14,872 bases of DNA, taken from assembly GCA_943331855.1 (NCBI GenBank), contig CALQNE010000055.1, positions 1-14,872 of the forward strand, given 5' to 3'. Positions 1-8,577 of the stretch are shown piece after piece. This DNA comes from Bordetella parapertussis (lineage in GTDB: Bacteria; Pseudomonadota; Gammaproteobacteria; Burkholderiales; Burkholderiaceae_B). The notes under the pieces were generated by a model. It was not told the DNA's origin and made no database searches. It saw nothing but the letters and a program-made list of their open reading frames with translations. Within the stretch, counting starts at the first letter, position 1; every line of letters starts with the position of its first letter. A program made the translations under genes and the position numbers.

Positions 1-344
1 ATTTTTTCGATGCCGAGCACCAAGACACGCTTGAATCGACCCGCGGCCAGTGCATCGAGTGCTGACCAGATTGCAGCCGAGCCAGTGGCACAGGCATTTT
101 CCATTCGAACGGAAGGGGTATGACGGAACTCAGGGATTGCCACGCCCATCAACGCGCCCGTGAAATCCTGCTGTACAAAACCCGCATTGAAATGGCCCAC
201 AAAGATACCATCGATATCGCTAGGTGTCAGACCTGCACTGGCAATGGCAGGCAGGGCGGCATCACGAATTAACTGCACGAAATCGATGTTGTCGAGTTTG
301 CCAAAGGGGGTATGGCCCCAGCCGACGATGTAAGGTTGATTCAT
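1..344 (-). CDS. Thiolase-like protein (acetyl-CoA acetyltransferase / SCP-x type), N-terminal part
   Basis: This partial gene is read leftwards from an ATG at 344-342 and leaves the window after 114 complete codons. An AGGA Shine-Dalgarno-like stretch lies about 7 nt before the start. The N-terminus (MNQPYIVGWGHTPFGKL) has the thiolase-fold opening strand. Residues 82-90 (ENACATGSA) are the nucleophile region, with C85 as the expected acyl-accepting cysteine. The sequence resembles the SCP-x/lipid-transfer-type thiolases more than FadA- or PhaA-type enzymes. Members of this group cleave 3-ketoacyl-CoA or are uncharacterised acyltransferases, and the His/Cys motifs of the C-terminal half are outside the window. 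The gene lies 56 nt downstream of the SDR gene on the same strand, so the two are probably co-transcribed. Dehydrogenase plus thiolase is a natural pair for oxidising and cleaving a 3-hydroxyacyl-CoA. The family call is confident; the substrate is unknown. Confidence 0.82.
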   Translation of the reverse strand, partial: MNQPYIVGWGHTPFGKLDNIDFVQLIRDAALPAIASAGLTPSDIDGIFVGHFNAGFVQQDFTGALMGVAIPEFRHTPSVRMENACATGSAAIWSALDALAAGRFKRVLVLGIEK

Positions 345-400
345 GACAATATCCTGTTCGTGATAAGGGGTGTAGGTCGCGGTTAAGCGGTGTGTGTGCT

Positions 401-1222
401 TTAGATTGAGCCGTCCTGGTTCTGACGCAAGGTGGGGATGCCAACGCCCGAGGCGTCAAAGCCACCGTCAACTGCGAGTACTTGACCATTGATGAAGGCT
501 GCCTCGGGGCTACACAAGAAGCCGACTGCATTGGCGATTTCTTCGGGGGTGCCATAACGGTTCATTGGGATCGTGTCGTAATAGTCAGCGCGAATTGCAA
601 CGCTATGCACAAGTTTTGACATTTCGGTATCGACCGGACCCGGCGCCACCACATTGGCGCGGATGCCAATCGTGCCAAGTTCGACCGCTTGTTGTTTGGT
701 TAGGTGGATGATCGCGGCCTTGCTTGTGCCGTAGGCTACGCGCAACGTACTGGCGCGTAAACCTGAAATTGCAGCGATATTGACAATAGAACCACTGCCA
801 TTTTTTTTCATGACAGCGATGCAAGCCTGTGAGCATAAAAAAGCGCCATCCAGGTTGGTGCCTAACACGTAGCGAAATTCTTCAAAGGTCGTCTCGCCGA
901 TGGGTTTAAAAACGGCGACCCCTGCGTTATTGACGAGCGCGTCGATGCGACCAAATTTTTGTTCGACCTGATTGATTGCGGTTTGCACTTGAGCCGGAAC
1001 TGAAACATCACAATGCAGGGCTAACACACGCGCCGCATCATTGAGAGCCTGTTCGGTCTGTTTCAGTGTGGCCGCTTCGGTGTCAAGAATCGCAACAAGA
1101 TAGCCGTGGGCTAGAAACCATTTGGCCACTGCCAGGCCAATCCCGCGGGCGCCACCGGTCACCACCGCAACGGGCGGCTGGGTTGAATTCGGACGATTGG
1201 TGGTGGGTGCTGAAGTGGTCAA
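401..1222 (-). CDS. SDR family NAD(P)-dependent oxidoreductase
   Basis: This is a classical short-chain dehydrogenase/reductase of 273 residues, counted from a TTG at 1222-1220. The TTG start is preferred because GGAG sits 6 nt before it and the Rossmann fold then begins at a normal distance. A GTG at 1285-1283 in the same frame would add 21 residues but has no ribosome-binding site. Visible motifs are TGGARGIG at 22-29 (cofactor binding), CDV at 71-73, NNAG at 98-101, catalytic S153, Y164 and K168 (YGTSK), PGPVDT at 194-199 and the usual DGG near the C-terminus. It should oxidise or reduce a hydroxy/keto group using NAD(P)(H). It resembles FabG-like enzymes, but SDR substrates cannot be read from sequence. 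It heads a probable two-gene unit with the thiolase and is divergent from the GST gene. The Calpha-dehydrogenase LigD of lignin-dimer catabolism is also an SDR, but a specific relationship is not established here. Confidence 0.9.
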   Translation of the reverse strand: MTTSAPTTNRPNSTQPPVAVVTGGARGIGLAVAKWFLAHGYLVAILDTEAATLKQTEQALNDAARVLALHCDVSVPAQVQTAINQVEQKFGRIDALVNNAGVAVFKPIGETTFEEFRYVLGTNLDGAFLCSQACIAVMKKNGSGSIVNIAAISGLRASTLRVAYGTSKAAIIHLTKQQAVELGTIGIRANVVAPGPVDTEMSKLVHSVAIRADYYDTIPMNRYGTPEEIANAVGFLCSPEAAFINGQVLAVDGGFDASGVGIPTLRQNQDGSI

Positions 1223-1413
1223 AGAGAGCTCCGAGTGAGGTTTTTGTGGGTATAGCCGAAACTTTAACAAAATGCAGCTGCGCACGGGAATAAACGGGCA
1301 AAGCTAAGTATAGATTTGTTTACTGGGCTATGCTTTATGTACAGCCATCTTCAGGTTAAGGTGTCGCTAGCGGCAAGGTGCCAGACCAAAAAAAGATATA
1401 AACGGAGCACAGC
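1223..1413. promoter_or_regulatory. Divergent intergenic region between the SDR and GST genes
   Basis: This 191-bp gap should carry promoters for both directions. On the minus strand a TATACT (1312-1307) is a good -10 candidate for the SDR gene, but no convincing -35 lies 16-18 bp upstream. On the plus strand I see no clear -35/-10 pair. A perfect 8-bp palindrome CGCTAGCG (1365-1372) sits between two AAGGTG repeats (1358-1363 and 1375-1380), a possible operator. No regulator gene is in the window, so its cognate factor is unknown. Confidence 0.35.
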
Positions 1414-2103
1414 ATGGCCTTAAAACTCTTTGAACTCGTCGGTTCTGAAACGAATCGTCCCTTTAGCCCCTATTGCTGGCGGATTCGCATGGCATTGGCC
1501 CATAAAGGCCTAGACGCTGAGTTGGTGCCCTGGCGATTTTTAGAGAAAGCTGCCCTTGAGCCCAGTGGACAGGGCAAAGTGCCTGTTTTGGTGCACGATG
1601 GTAAATGGGTGTTTGAGTCATGGGAAATCGCAAAGTATCTTGAAACCCAGTTTCCAGACCGCCCGTCTTTATTCGGCGGGCCACAGGGTCAGGCGTTGAG
1701 CCTGGTTTATGCGAATCTTGGCGATGTGCATGCAGGTCAAATCGTCAGGTTTGTCTTGATGGACATATATAAGCACCTTGATGCTGCGAACCAGGCGTAT
1801 TTTCGAGAAAGCCGCGAAAAACGTTTTGGCATGACGCTCGAACAAGTCGTACTTGATCGAGACGCTAAATTGCAGGGGTTTCGCGATAGCCTGGGTCCGC
1901 TTAGAAACGTGCTTAAGGTGCAACCATTTTTTGGAGGTGAGACCCCGTTGTACGCCGACTACGCAATATTTGGCCAATTTCAATGGTCGCGTGCGATCAG
2001 TGATTTTGAACTCTTGGCGGCGGATGATCCACTTGCACAGTGGCGGGCTCGCTTACTGAAGGCGTTTAACGGGATGGCGTTGGCCGCGCCCGCATACGCT
2101 TAG
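1414..2103 (+). CDS. Glutathione S-transferase family protein, LigE/beta-etherase-like
   Basis: This 229-residue cytosolic GST-fold protein starts at ATG 1414, with GGAG 7 nt upstream. The N-terminal thioredoxin-like domain has the signature SPYCWR (18-23), the cis-proline strand KVPVLV (55-60) and the ESWEIAKYL helix (68-76) that contacts glutathione. PDRPSLFGGP (81-90) leads into the helical C-terminal domain, with a conserved FFGG...ADY segment and a DDPLAQW stretch near the end. From memory, this order and spacing resemble Sphingobium LigE, which cleaves beta-aryl ethers of lignin dimers with glutathione. It is shorter than LigE (about 280 residues) and has Cys after SPY where I recall LigE having Val. 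It starts the plus-strand run, 15 nt before a Bug receptor gene. The GST family is near certain; etherase activity is inference, since many uncharacterised betaproteobacterial GSTs share this pattern. Confidence 0.88.
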   Translation: MALKLFELVGSETNRPFSPYCWRIRMALAHKGLDAELVPWRFLEKAALEPSGQGKVPVLVHDGKWVFESWEIAKYLETQFPDRPSLFGGPQGQALSLVYANLGDVHAGQIVRFVLMDIYKHLDAANQAYFRESREKRFGMTLEQVVLDRDAKLQGFRDSLGPLRNVLKVQPFFGGETPLYADYAIFGQFQWSRAISDFELLAADDPLAQWRARLLKAFNGMALAAPAYA

Positions 2104-2118
2104 TCTTTTGGGGCTTTA

Positions 2119-3102
2119 ATGATGACAACATTCGTTCAATGCCGCGCGGGGGCTGCGGCTTTACTGGCTAGCGTGTTGCTCGCCTTGCCTTGCTTTGCGC
2201 AAACTTACCCTGACAAGCCGATTAAATGGGTCGTGCCATACCCACCGGGCGGCACCACCGATGTCGTTGCGCGAAGCATTGCACAAGCAATGGGTGAGCG
2301 CCTCGGCGTGGCAATTGTGATCGAAAACAAAGGCGGTGCGGCGGGCGTCATCGGCATGCAAACCGTGGCCAAGGCCGCGCCCGATGGTTATACCTTTCTG
2401 GTGAGTGATGCCAGTTTGGCCACCGCGCCGAGCCTGAATAAGCAGCTGAGCTTTGATCCCGTCAAAGATCTGCAGGCAGTATTTTTATTTGTGACCGTGC
2501 CGCACGTGGTGTTGGTTTCACCCGAATCGGGTATTCAGACCCTTGCAGATTTGCTTGCGCGCGGCAAGCAAAATCCAGAAAAACTGTACTTTGCTTCGGG
2601 TGGGATTGGCTCGCCTTTGCATTTGTCCGGTGAAGCGCTACGAACCAGTGCCGGTATTAAATGGGTACACGTGCCCTATAAAGGTGGTGGTCCCGCAATC
2701 TTAGCCGTCATGAGTGGTGATGCGCAGATCGTGACTCCGTCACTACCTTCGGTGATGGGACACATTCAAAGTGGCAAACTTAAAGCCTTGGCTGTGACGT
2801 CTTCGGCGCGCTTAAGCAGCTTACCTAACATTCCGAGCGTAGCTGAGTTAGGTTATCCCGGTGCTGCTGCGATGGGGTGGATTGGCCTGCATGCGCCGGC
2901 GGGATTGCCGGTTGAGATTTTGAAAAAAACGGAAGGCGCCGCCAAACTCGCGCTGTCTGACCCTGCGCTCACGAAACGTTTGCTAGAGCAAGGCTCGGAT
3001 TTGGCGGTTGACCCCTCGGCGTCGGCCTATGCTTTATTTGTGGCCAGTGAGGCGAAACGCTGGGAGCAAATTGTTAAATCAGCGGGTATACAGGCAGAGT
3101 AA
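2119..3102 (+). CDS. Bug/TctC-family periplasmic substrate-binding receptor (1 of 3)
   Basis: This is a 327-residue tripartite tricarboxylate transporter-type receptor. Residues 1-27 form a Sec signal peptide ending CFA, with probable cleavage before QTYPDKP. The cysteine at 25 is not in a lipobox because proline precedes it. The mature protein opens with the family hallmark strand and loop YPPGGTTDVVAR (41-52), followed by IENKGGAAG (about 69-76) and PDGYT (88-92), which form the ligand pocket. Bug receptors bind carboxylates and other small organic solutes in the periplasm. GGGG lies 5 nt before the first ATG; a second ATG follows immediately and could also be used. The gene is 15 nt after the GST and 30 nt before the ABC receptor gene. 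No TctA/TctB membrane genes are present, so it is an orphan receptor, possibly used for sensing or with a distant permease. The ligand is unknown. Confidence 0.93.
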   Translation: MMTTFVQCRAGAAALLASVLLALPCFAQTYPDKPIKWVVPYPPGGTTDVVARSIAQAMGERLGVAIVIENKGGAAGVIGMQTVAKAAPDGYTFLVSDASLATAPSLNKQLSFDPVKDLQAVFLFVTVPHVVLVSPESGIQTLADLLARGKQNPEKLYFASGGIGSPLHLSGEALRTSAGIKWVHVPYKGGGPAILAVMSGDAQIVTPSLPSVMGHIQSGKLKALAVTSSARLSSLPNIPSVAELGYPGAAAMGWIGLHAPAGLPVEILKKTEGAAKLALSDPALTKRLLEQGSDLAVDPSASAYALFVASEAKRWEQIVKSAGIQAE

Positions 3103-3132
3103 AGACAACGAAATTAAAACAGAGAGACAAAC

Positions 3133-4725
3133 ATGCATATCAGCTTGAGAGTAAGTCGTTGGCTGTTCAGCGCAATAGTGCTGCTCGGTTCTGGTGGGGT
3201 CGTGTCCCAAGAGATTCAGCGCGGCGGAACCCTGTCATTTGGGATCGTGGCTGAGCCTCCCTCGTACGATTGCCATGCGATGCAAACGTTTGCAGTGATT
3301 CAACGCGTGGCGCCGCATTACTCAACGCTGCTGAAGTATGAGCAAAACAATTATCCAAATGTGGTCGGGGATTTGGCGCAAAGCTGGTCAGTCTCGCCGG
3401 ACGCAATGACCTACACCTTCACGTTGCGTCCAAACATCAAGTTTCACGACGGCACGCCCTTGACCTCAGAAGATGTCAAGGTTTCGTACGAACGAATTAT
3501 GTCGCCATCAACAGGGGTGGTCTCTGCGCGTCGCGACCTGTTTGAGACCGTCGCAAGTGTTCAGGCGCCAGATGCCAGAACTATTGTTTTTAAAATGAAG
3601 CAGGTCGACTCGTCCATTGTTGAAAGTGGTTTTGCGTCACCTTGGAACTGTATCTATAGCGCAGCTAAACTCAAAATTGATCCAAACTTTCCTACACGAA
3701 ATATATTGGGAACCGGGCCCTTTAAATTTGTTGAGCATGTCGCCGGATCGCACTGGGTCGGCGCTAAATTCGATGATTATTTTATAAAAGATCGGCCGTA
3801 TCTTGATGGATTTCGCGCAATCACTTTAGGCACGTCTGCCATGTTGAATGCGATGGAAGGCGAACATATTTTGGCCGAGTTTCGCGGATTTGCGCCACCC
3901 GAGCGCGATCGTCTTGTACGCACCTTGGGCGATAAGGTCAAAGTCTATGAAAGCGATTGGTTGTTTCAAATGTTGATGAGCGTCAATACTAAGAAAAAAC
4001 CTTTTGATGACGAGCGAGTGCGTCGAGCGCTCTCGTTGGCGATTGATCGCTGGGGCGGTTCTGTCGCCTTGCGCAAAGTGTCGTCTCTTGGCCCGGTTGG
4101 TGGTGCGCTAATGCCCGGCGGAAAGTGGGCGGCAACTGAGGCTGAAGTCGTTCAGTGGCCGGGCTTTGGTAAAAATATCGAAGCCAACCGTGCTGAAGCG
4201 CGTCGTTTGTTAAAAGAAGCGGGTGCTGAGAATCTGACCTTTACATTGAGTAATCGCAATATTGCACCGTTTGTGACGGTGGGTATTTATATGATTGATC
4301 AATGGCGTCAGATTGGCGTCAAGGTGCAGCATAAGCAGCATGAGACCGCAGGGTGGTTTGCGGCAAGAGGGAGTGGTGATTTTGACATCATGGTTGATTC
4401 GTTTGTTGATGTGAGTACAGATCCAACGACAGGGTTGTCAAAGTATTTGTCGGCAGAGCGTGGTAGCCAAGTCGCCACGTTCGCAGTGGATCCAGTCCTG
4501 GATGAATTGTTCGAACAACAGGCTCGAGAGCTTGATCCTGTCAAAAGGCGTCAACTTGTGCGCGAGTTTGAAATGCGCGCGATGACCAAGGCGTATGCCG
4601 TGCCATTTTTACACATGAGTCGCAATGTCGTGTTAAGCAGTCGGGTCCAAGGTTGGACAATTTCCCCGTCCCAAATGATTTATCAAGATTTGGGCGATCT
4701 TTGGCTGAGTCCGGTTAAAAAATGA
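3133..4725 (+). CDS. ABC transporter substrate-binding protein, peptide/nickel type (SBP_bac_5)
   Basis: This 530-residue family-5 extracellular solute-binding protein is the periplasmic receptor of the downstream importer. Residues 1-25 are a signal peptide (hydrophobic [14 protein letters not shown]), probably cleaved before QEIQRGGTL. The mature start [25 protein letters not shown] and [14 protein letters not shown] are characteristic of DppA/OppA/NikA relatives, as is the later GTGPFKF. Despite the family name, members bind peptides, nickel, sugars, opines or organic acids, so no ligand is assigned. There is no lipobox cysteine, so it should be soluble in the periplasm. A GAGAGA purine stretch precedes the ATG. 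The stop overlaps the ATG of the ATPase gene (ATGA, 4722-4725), which implies translational coupling. Length is normal for the family. Confidence 0.93.
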   Translation: MHISLRVSRWLFSAIVLLGSGGVVSQEIQRGGTLSFGIVAEPPSYDCHAMQTFAVIQRVAPHYSTLLKYEQNNYPNVVGDLAQSWSVSPDAMTYTFTLRPNIKFHDGTPLTSEDVKVSYERIMSPSTGVVSARRDLFETVASVQAPDARTIVFKMKQVDSSIVESGFASPWNCIYSAAKLKIDPNFPTRNILGTGPFKFVEHVAGSHWVGAKFDDYFIKDRPYLDGFRAITLGTSAMLNAMEGEHILAEFRGFAPPERDRLVRTLGDKVKVYESDWLFQMLMSVNTKKKPFDDERVRRALSLAIDRWGGSVALRKVSSLGPVGGALMPGGKWAATEAEVVQWPGFGKNIEANRAEARRLLKEAGAENLTFTLSNRNIAPFVTVGIYMIDQWRQIGVKVQHKQHETAGWFAARGSGDFDIMVDSFVDVSTDPTTGLSKYLSAERGSQVATFAVDPVLDELFEQQARELDPVKRRQLVREFEMRAMTKAYAVPFLHMSRNVVLSSRVQGWTISPSQMIYQDLGDLWLSPVKK

Positions 4726-6743
4726 GCTTGAATCGTTCTGGTGACTTATTGTCTGTGCGCGACTTGTCTGTTGAGTTTCGCACAGAGCGGGGCACGCTTG
4801 AAGTGGTGCGACGCGTTAGTTGGTCGATTGCCCCAGGAGAGATGCTAGCAATTGTAGGCGAATCCGGTAGTGGTAAATCCGTGAGCGCGTTGGCGATCAT
4901 GGGTTTGTTGGCATAGCCTGCAGGTCGTATTTCAAATGGTGAGATTGTTTTTGATGGTAAAGCGCTGACGGGCATGCCTGAACGTGACTTACGCGCGCTC
5001 CGTGGCCGCGATATTGCCATGATTTTCCAAGAGCCCATGAGTAGTCTGAATCCAATCTTGACGATTGGTCGCCAGATTATGGAGCCGTTACGGTTGCATT
5101 TGAAAATGAATGCTGACCAAGCGCAGGCGCGAGCCGTCGAGCTATTGACGCTTGTTGGAATTTCGGATCCAGAGCAACGTCTAAAGCAATACCCGCATAA
5201 TTTTTCTGGGGGCATGCGCCAACGAGTCATGATTGCGATTGGTTTGGCCTGCAACCCTAAATTGATCATCGCTGACGAACCGACAACGGCACTTGATGTG
5301 ACAATCCAGGCGCAGATTTTAGAGTTGATGAAATCGTTGACTGAGCGCTTAGGTATTGCTTTAGTATTAATTACACATAATCTTGGGATTGTTGCTCGCT
5401 ACGCACAGCGAGTGGTGGTGATGTATGCAGGGGCAACCGTTGAACAAGGTCGTGCAAGCCAACTATTTGCGAATGCTCGACATCCTTATACAAGGGGGTT
5501 GCTACGTTCAGTACCTCGGTTAGATTTGCCTCGTGCCAGAAAGCTTGAAACGATTGAAGGTCAACCGCCCGACATGCGTCAGCTGGGGGTAGGTTGTGCT
5601 TTTGCTCCACGCTGCGCTTATCGGACAGAGGCTTGTGCCGTCGCGCCCAAGTTGATTGCCTTGCCAGGGGATCGTTTCTCTGCCTGTCATCACGAAAGTG
5701 AGCTTTCTGCGCCACTAGAAAAAGATTTGAACATTCAAGTTGCGCGTCAGCCTGAGGCGCAGCGCACTGACGAGACGGCCGCCTTACTGACAGTTGATTC
5801 TTTAACGAAGCACTTTAAAGTGAACGCTGGCCTGTTTAGTCCACCCGCTGTCGTGCGGGCGGTGCAAGATGTTTCTTTTTCAATTCAAGCGGGTCGTACC
5901 TTAGGCTTGGTCGGTGAGTCTGGCTGCGGTAAAACAACGATTGGTCGTATGATTTTGCAGTTAGAACAAATCAGTTCGGGTCGAGTCATGTTTGAAGGTG
6001 AAGACTTGGCGCGGGCTTCTGGCGCTCAACTAAAACAATTACGTACGCAGATCCAAGTGATTTTTCAAGATCCGTATAGTTCGCTGAATCCGCGTATCAA
6101 GATCGGCGATCTGATTGCCGAGCCCTTAAAAGTCTATAAAAAAACGGTAACAGCGCAAGCGACCCAAGAGCGTGTTGAGCAACTGTTGGTACAGGTTGGT
6201 TTGTTGCCGGATATGGCGCAACGCTATGCACACCAACTTTCGGGTGGGCAACGTCAGCGGGTGGGCATTGCACGCGCCCTTGCATTTGAGCCGAAGTTGA
6301 TTGTGTGCGATGAGCCCGTCTCTGCACTGGATGTATCAATACAAGGCCAGATTATCAATTTGCTAGATGATCTTCAGCGTCAAAAAAATATCGCTTATTT
6401 GTTTATTGCACATGACCTAGCCGTAGTCCGGCATTTGGCCCACCGCGTAGTGGTGATGTATTTAGGTCATGTTATGGAGGTCGCTGACCGCGATGAGTTG
6501 TATGGCAACGCGCTACATCCATATACGATCTCTCTGCTTGAGGCGGTACCTGTTCCTGATCCAAATCTTGAACAACACCGTGTGCGCAAACCGATCGCGG
6601 GTGAAATCCCTTCGCCCTTACGGCGCCTGGCGGGCTGCGTATTTCACACGCGTTGCCCGCGAGCAAGCGCTGAGTGTCAAGAAAGTGTTCCTGAACTGCG
6701 TGAAATCAGGCCCGGGCATTTTGCTGCCTGCATCAAACTTTAG
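4722..6743 (+). pseudogene. Dual ABC transporter ATP-binding protein (OppD-OppF-type fusion) with an in-frame amber stop
   Basis: Reading from ATG 4722 (overlapping the receptor's stop) to TAA 6743 gives 673 codons encoding two fused ABC domains, interrupted by one TAG at codon 65 (4914-4916). Domain 1 has Walker A GESGSGKS (46-53) before the stop. After it come the Q-loop FQEP (102-105), FSGGM signature (161-165), Walker B ADEPT (D185, E186), an H-loop in LITHN and a cysteine-containing oligopeptide-transporter tail. Domain 2 is intact: GESGCGKT (398-405), FQDP, LSGGQ (506-510), CDEP (D530, E531), IAHD and a second tail. No frameshift accompanies the stop, and the residues beyond it (PAGRISNGEI) continue the family pattern. 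A CAG-to-TAG change is therefore the simplest origin, leaving a 64-residue peptide. Reinitiation at ATG 4974 would give a 589-residue product lacking the first Walker A, with no good ribosome-binding site. Sequencing error, amber readthrough or a recent null allele remain possible. Confidence 0.85.
4914..4916 (+). other. In-frame amber (TAG) codon inside the ABC ATPase gene
   Basis: The codon follows GCA (Ala64) and precedes CCT (Pro). Upstream and downstream segments are both in the frame of 4722 and both match ABC ATPase domain 1, so this is a point nonsense change rather than a gene boundary. A single C-to-T transition from CAG (Gln) would explain it. Confidence 0.9.
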
Positions 6744-6755
6744 GCGAGCGAAGAC

Positions 6756-7709
6756 ATGGGTTCTTATCTTTTGAAACGTTTGTTGTTAGTGATTCCGACC
6801 TTGCTCGGAGTTGCGGTACTTGTATTTTTTATGTTGCGTGTCGTGCCCGGTGATGTCATTGAACTGAAGTTGCGAGGGGACGGCGGAAACGTATCAGCTC
6901 AAGTTGTCGAGCAAGAGCGAGAGCGTTTAGGTTTGAATCGACCACTCTACGTGCAACTTGGTTATTGGTTAAAAGGTCTTGTCACGCTGGATTTTGGAAT
7001 TTCGTATTGGACAAATCGCCCCGTTGTAGAAGAAATCGGTATTCGTGTTGGCTTGACCTTGCAAGTTGCAATCATGTCGGCGGTGATTGCGGTGCTTTTT
7101 GCGATTCCTTTAGGCGTACTAGCAGGGTTGTACCGTAACTCATGGATTGATTACTGTTTGCGTGTCGTGACCATTGCTGGCCTAGCAGTGCCGTCGTTCT
7201 GGTTGGGGATGATGATCGTTTTAGGCTTGTTGTCGCTATTTTCCTGGTCACCTCCGGTGACCTATACGCCTTTTTATGTCGATCCAATTGCGAATTTGTC
7301 TCAACTAATTTGGCCGGCACTTGCGGTGGGCTATCGCTATGCTGCGGTCGTGGCCAGACTCGTGCGCTCGTCGGTGATTGAAGTGATGTCTGAAGACTAT
7401 ATTCGTACTGCGCGCGCAAAAGGATTGTTTGAGCGCACTGTGGTTATTCGTCATGCGCTAGGTAATGCGCTGTTGCCAGCGCTCACCGTTGTCGGTCTCG
7501 AATTTGCGTTTCTGCTTGGTGGGCTTGTGGTGACAGAGCAGGTTTTTAATTTAAACGGCATTGGCCGGTTGTTTGTGGATGCCGTCGCGCATAATGATTT
7601 CAATCTGCTGCAGGCTTTAGTGATGTTGATTGCCGTCATGTTCATCACAATTAATTTGCTCGTGGATTGGTTGTATGGCGTGTTGGATCCACGGATTTTG
7701 TACAAGTGA
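6756..7709 (+). CDS. ABC transporter permease, DppB/OppB-like
   Basis: This 317-residue inner-membrane permease is one half of the translocation channel of a peptide/nickel-type importer. It opens with a charged MGSYLLKR and a first membrane helix (about 8-28). RVVPGDV follows, then a periplasmic loop with LGLNRPLYVQ and YWLKGLVTLDFG, then further helices around 100-125, 140-165, 185-205, 240-262 and 284-305. The cytoplasmic EAA coupling loop is visible at 213-240 (EDYIRTARAKG...IRHALGNALLP), where the ATPase docks. The C-terminal DWLYGVLDPRI is typical of the family. The gene begins 12 nt after the ATPase stop and is followed by the second permease 12 nt later, so it belongs to the same operon. 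It looks undamaged although the ATPase upstream carries a nonsense codon, which argues that any inactivation is recent or is bypassed. Confidence 0.95.
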   Translation: MGSYLLKRLLLVIPTLLGVAVLVFFMLRVVPGDVIELKLRGDGGNVSAQVVEQERERLGLNRPLYVQLGYWLKGLVTLDFGISYWTNRPVVEEIGIRVGLTLQVAIMSAVIAVLFAIPLGVLAGLYRNSWIDYCLRVVTIAGLAVPSFWLGMMIVLGLLSLFSWSPPVTYTPFYVDPIANLSQLIWPALAVGYRYAAVVARLVRSSVIEVMSEDYIRTARAKGLFERTVVIRHALGNALLPALTVVGLEFAFLLGGLVVTEQVFNLNGIGRLFVDAVAHNDFNLLQALVMLIAVMFITINLLVDWLYGVLDPRILYK

Positions 7710-7721
7710 GGCGCAAAAAAA

Positions 7722-8570
7722 ATGAATAGTGTGACGCGCTTTATAAAAACACAGCCTTTAGGGGCCGTAGGTTTTTTAATTATTTTGCTAATGCTGATTG
7801 CGGCTTGTGCACCCCAGTGGCTTGCGCCGTATGATCCTGTTGAAATAGATTTCGCGGCCATGTTGACCGGTCCCAGTGCGACGCACTGGTTGGGTGCCGA
7901 TCAGTTTGGACGGGATATTTTTTCGCGTCTGGTATATGGAGCTCGCACCGCGTTGTCGATTGGCTTTTGGTCCTCTTTTTTGGGCTGTACCATCGGTGCT
8001 GCGATCGGAGTTGCTTCGGCTTATTTTGGTGGCAAGACAGATTTGTTGGTGCAAAGGTTGATTGATATCCTCTTGTCGTTTCCAGTGATTGTGCTGGCCG
8101 TGGTGGTGGTGGCCATGTTAAGTAGTAAGGTTGTCGCTGGCGTTGATTTGAACTTAATCTTGGCGATTGCGTTGCCGATTATTCCGCGGGCGGTTCGGGT
8201 TGTACGGGCTGCCACGTTGTCTGTTCGTGAAATGCTTTATGTTGACGCTGCGCGTGCTGCGGGCTATTCAAATTGGCGAATCATGTTTATTCATATCGCA
8301 CCGAATGTTACGGCGCCATACTTGATTGTCTTAACCTCATATATCGCTCAGGCAATTTTGCTTGAGGCCTCTTTGTCTTTCTTGGGGCTTGGCGTCACCG
8401 AGCCGACGGCTGCATGGGGTTTGATGTTGTCCGGTAGTTCAACAGATTTTTATCGCGAGGCACCCTGGATGATTGTGTTTCCAGGGGTAGCCATTTCTCT
8501 TTCAGTATTTGCGTTCAATTTGTTTGGCGATTCGTTGCGCGATTGGTTTGATCCAAAATTTAGAGGTTAA
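7722..8570 (+). CDS. ABC transporter permease, DppC/OppC-like
   Basis: This 282-residue inner-membrane permease pairs with the preceding DppB-like subunit. Its cytoplasmic N-terminus leads to a first helix (about 13-33). The family landmark LGADQFGRDIFSRL (57-70) and YGARTALSI precede the transmembrane core. The EAA loop is at about 174-200 (VDAARAAGY...HIAPNVTAPY), followed by ASLSFLGLG (216-224), AWGLML (231-236) and the terminal GDSLRDWFDP (269-278). All expected segments are present and the length is normal. A GAGG ribosome-binding site lies upstream of the ATG, separated by an A-rich spacer. The CoA-transferase gene follows only 7 nt after the stop, physically linking transport to CoA-ester metabolism. 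Confidence 0.95.
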   Translation: MNSVTRFIKTQPLGAVGFLIILLMLIAACAPQWLAPYDPVEIDFAAMLTGPSATHWLGADQFGRDIFSRLVYGARTALSIGFWSSFLGCTIGAAIGVASAYFGGKTDLLVQRLIDILLSFPVIVLAVVVVAMLSSKVVAGVDLNLILAIALPIIPRAVRVVRAATLSVREMLYVDAARAAGYSNWRIMFIHIAPNVTAPYLIVLTSYIAQAILLEASLSFLGLGVTEPTAAWGLMLSGSSTDFYREAPWMIVFPGVAISLSVFAFNLFGDSLRDWFDPKFRG

Positions 8571-8577
8571 TCACAGT

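Noticed and set aside
1223..1285. Longer SDR starting at GTG 1285
   Set aside because: No Shine-Dalgarno is near the GTG and the extra 21 residues are not SDR-like; TTG 1222 has GGAG at 6 nt. The longer form is not excluded.
2176..2200. Lipoprotein signal in the first Bug receptor (cysteine at residue 25)
   Set aside because: The residue before Cys is Pro, which does not fit a lipobox; an ordinary signal peptidase I site (CFA-Q) follows.
4715..5269. Long minus-strand open frame (184 codons) across the ATPase
   Set aside because: It lies entirely opposite the ATPase coding sequence, shows no recognisable domain, and the plus-strand frame has clear ABC motifs.
4974..6743. Treating the segment after the amber codon as an independent normal gene starting at ATG 4974
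   Set aside because: It would begin mid-domain without the first Walker A, lacks a good ribosome-binding site, and the 57 nt between the stop and this ATG still encode conserved ABC sequence in frame.
8509..8577. Upstream in-frame ATG for the CoA-transferase
   Set aside because: It falls within the permease gene and adds residues unlike the family; ATG 8578 with AGAGG upstream fits better.
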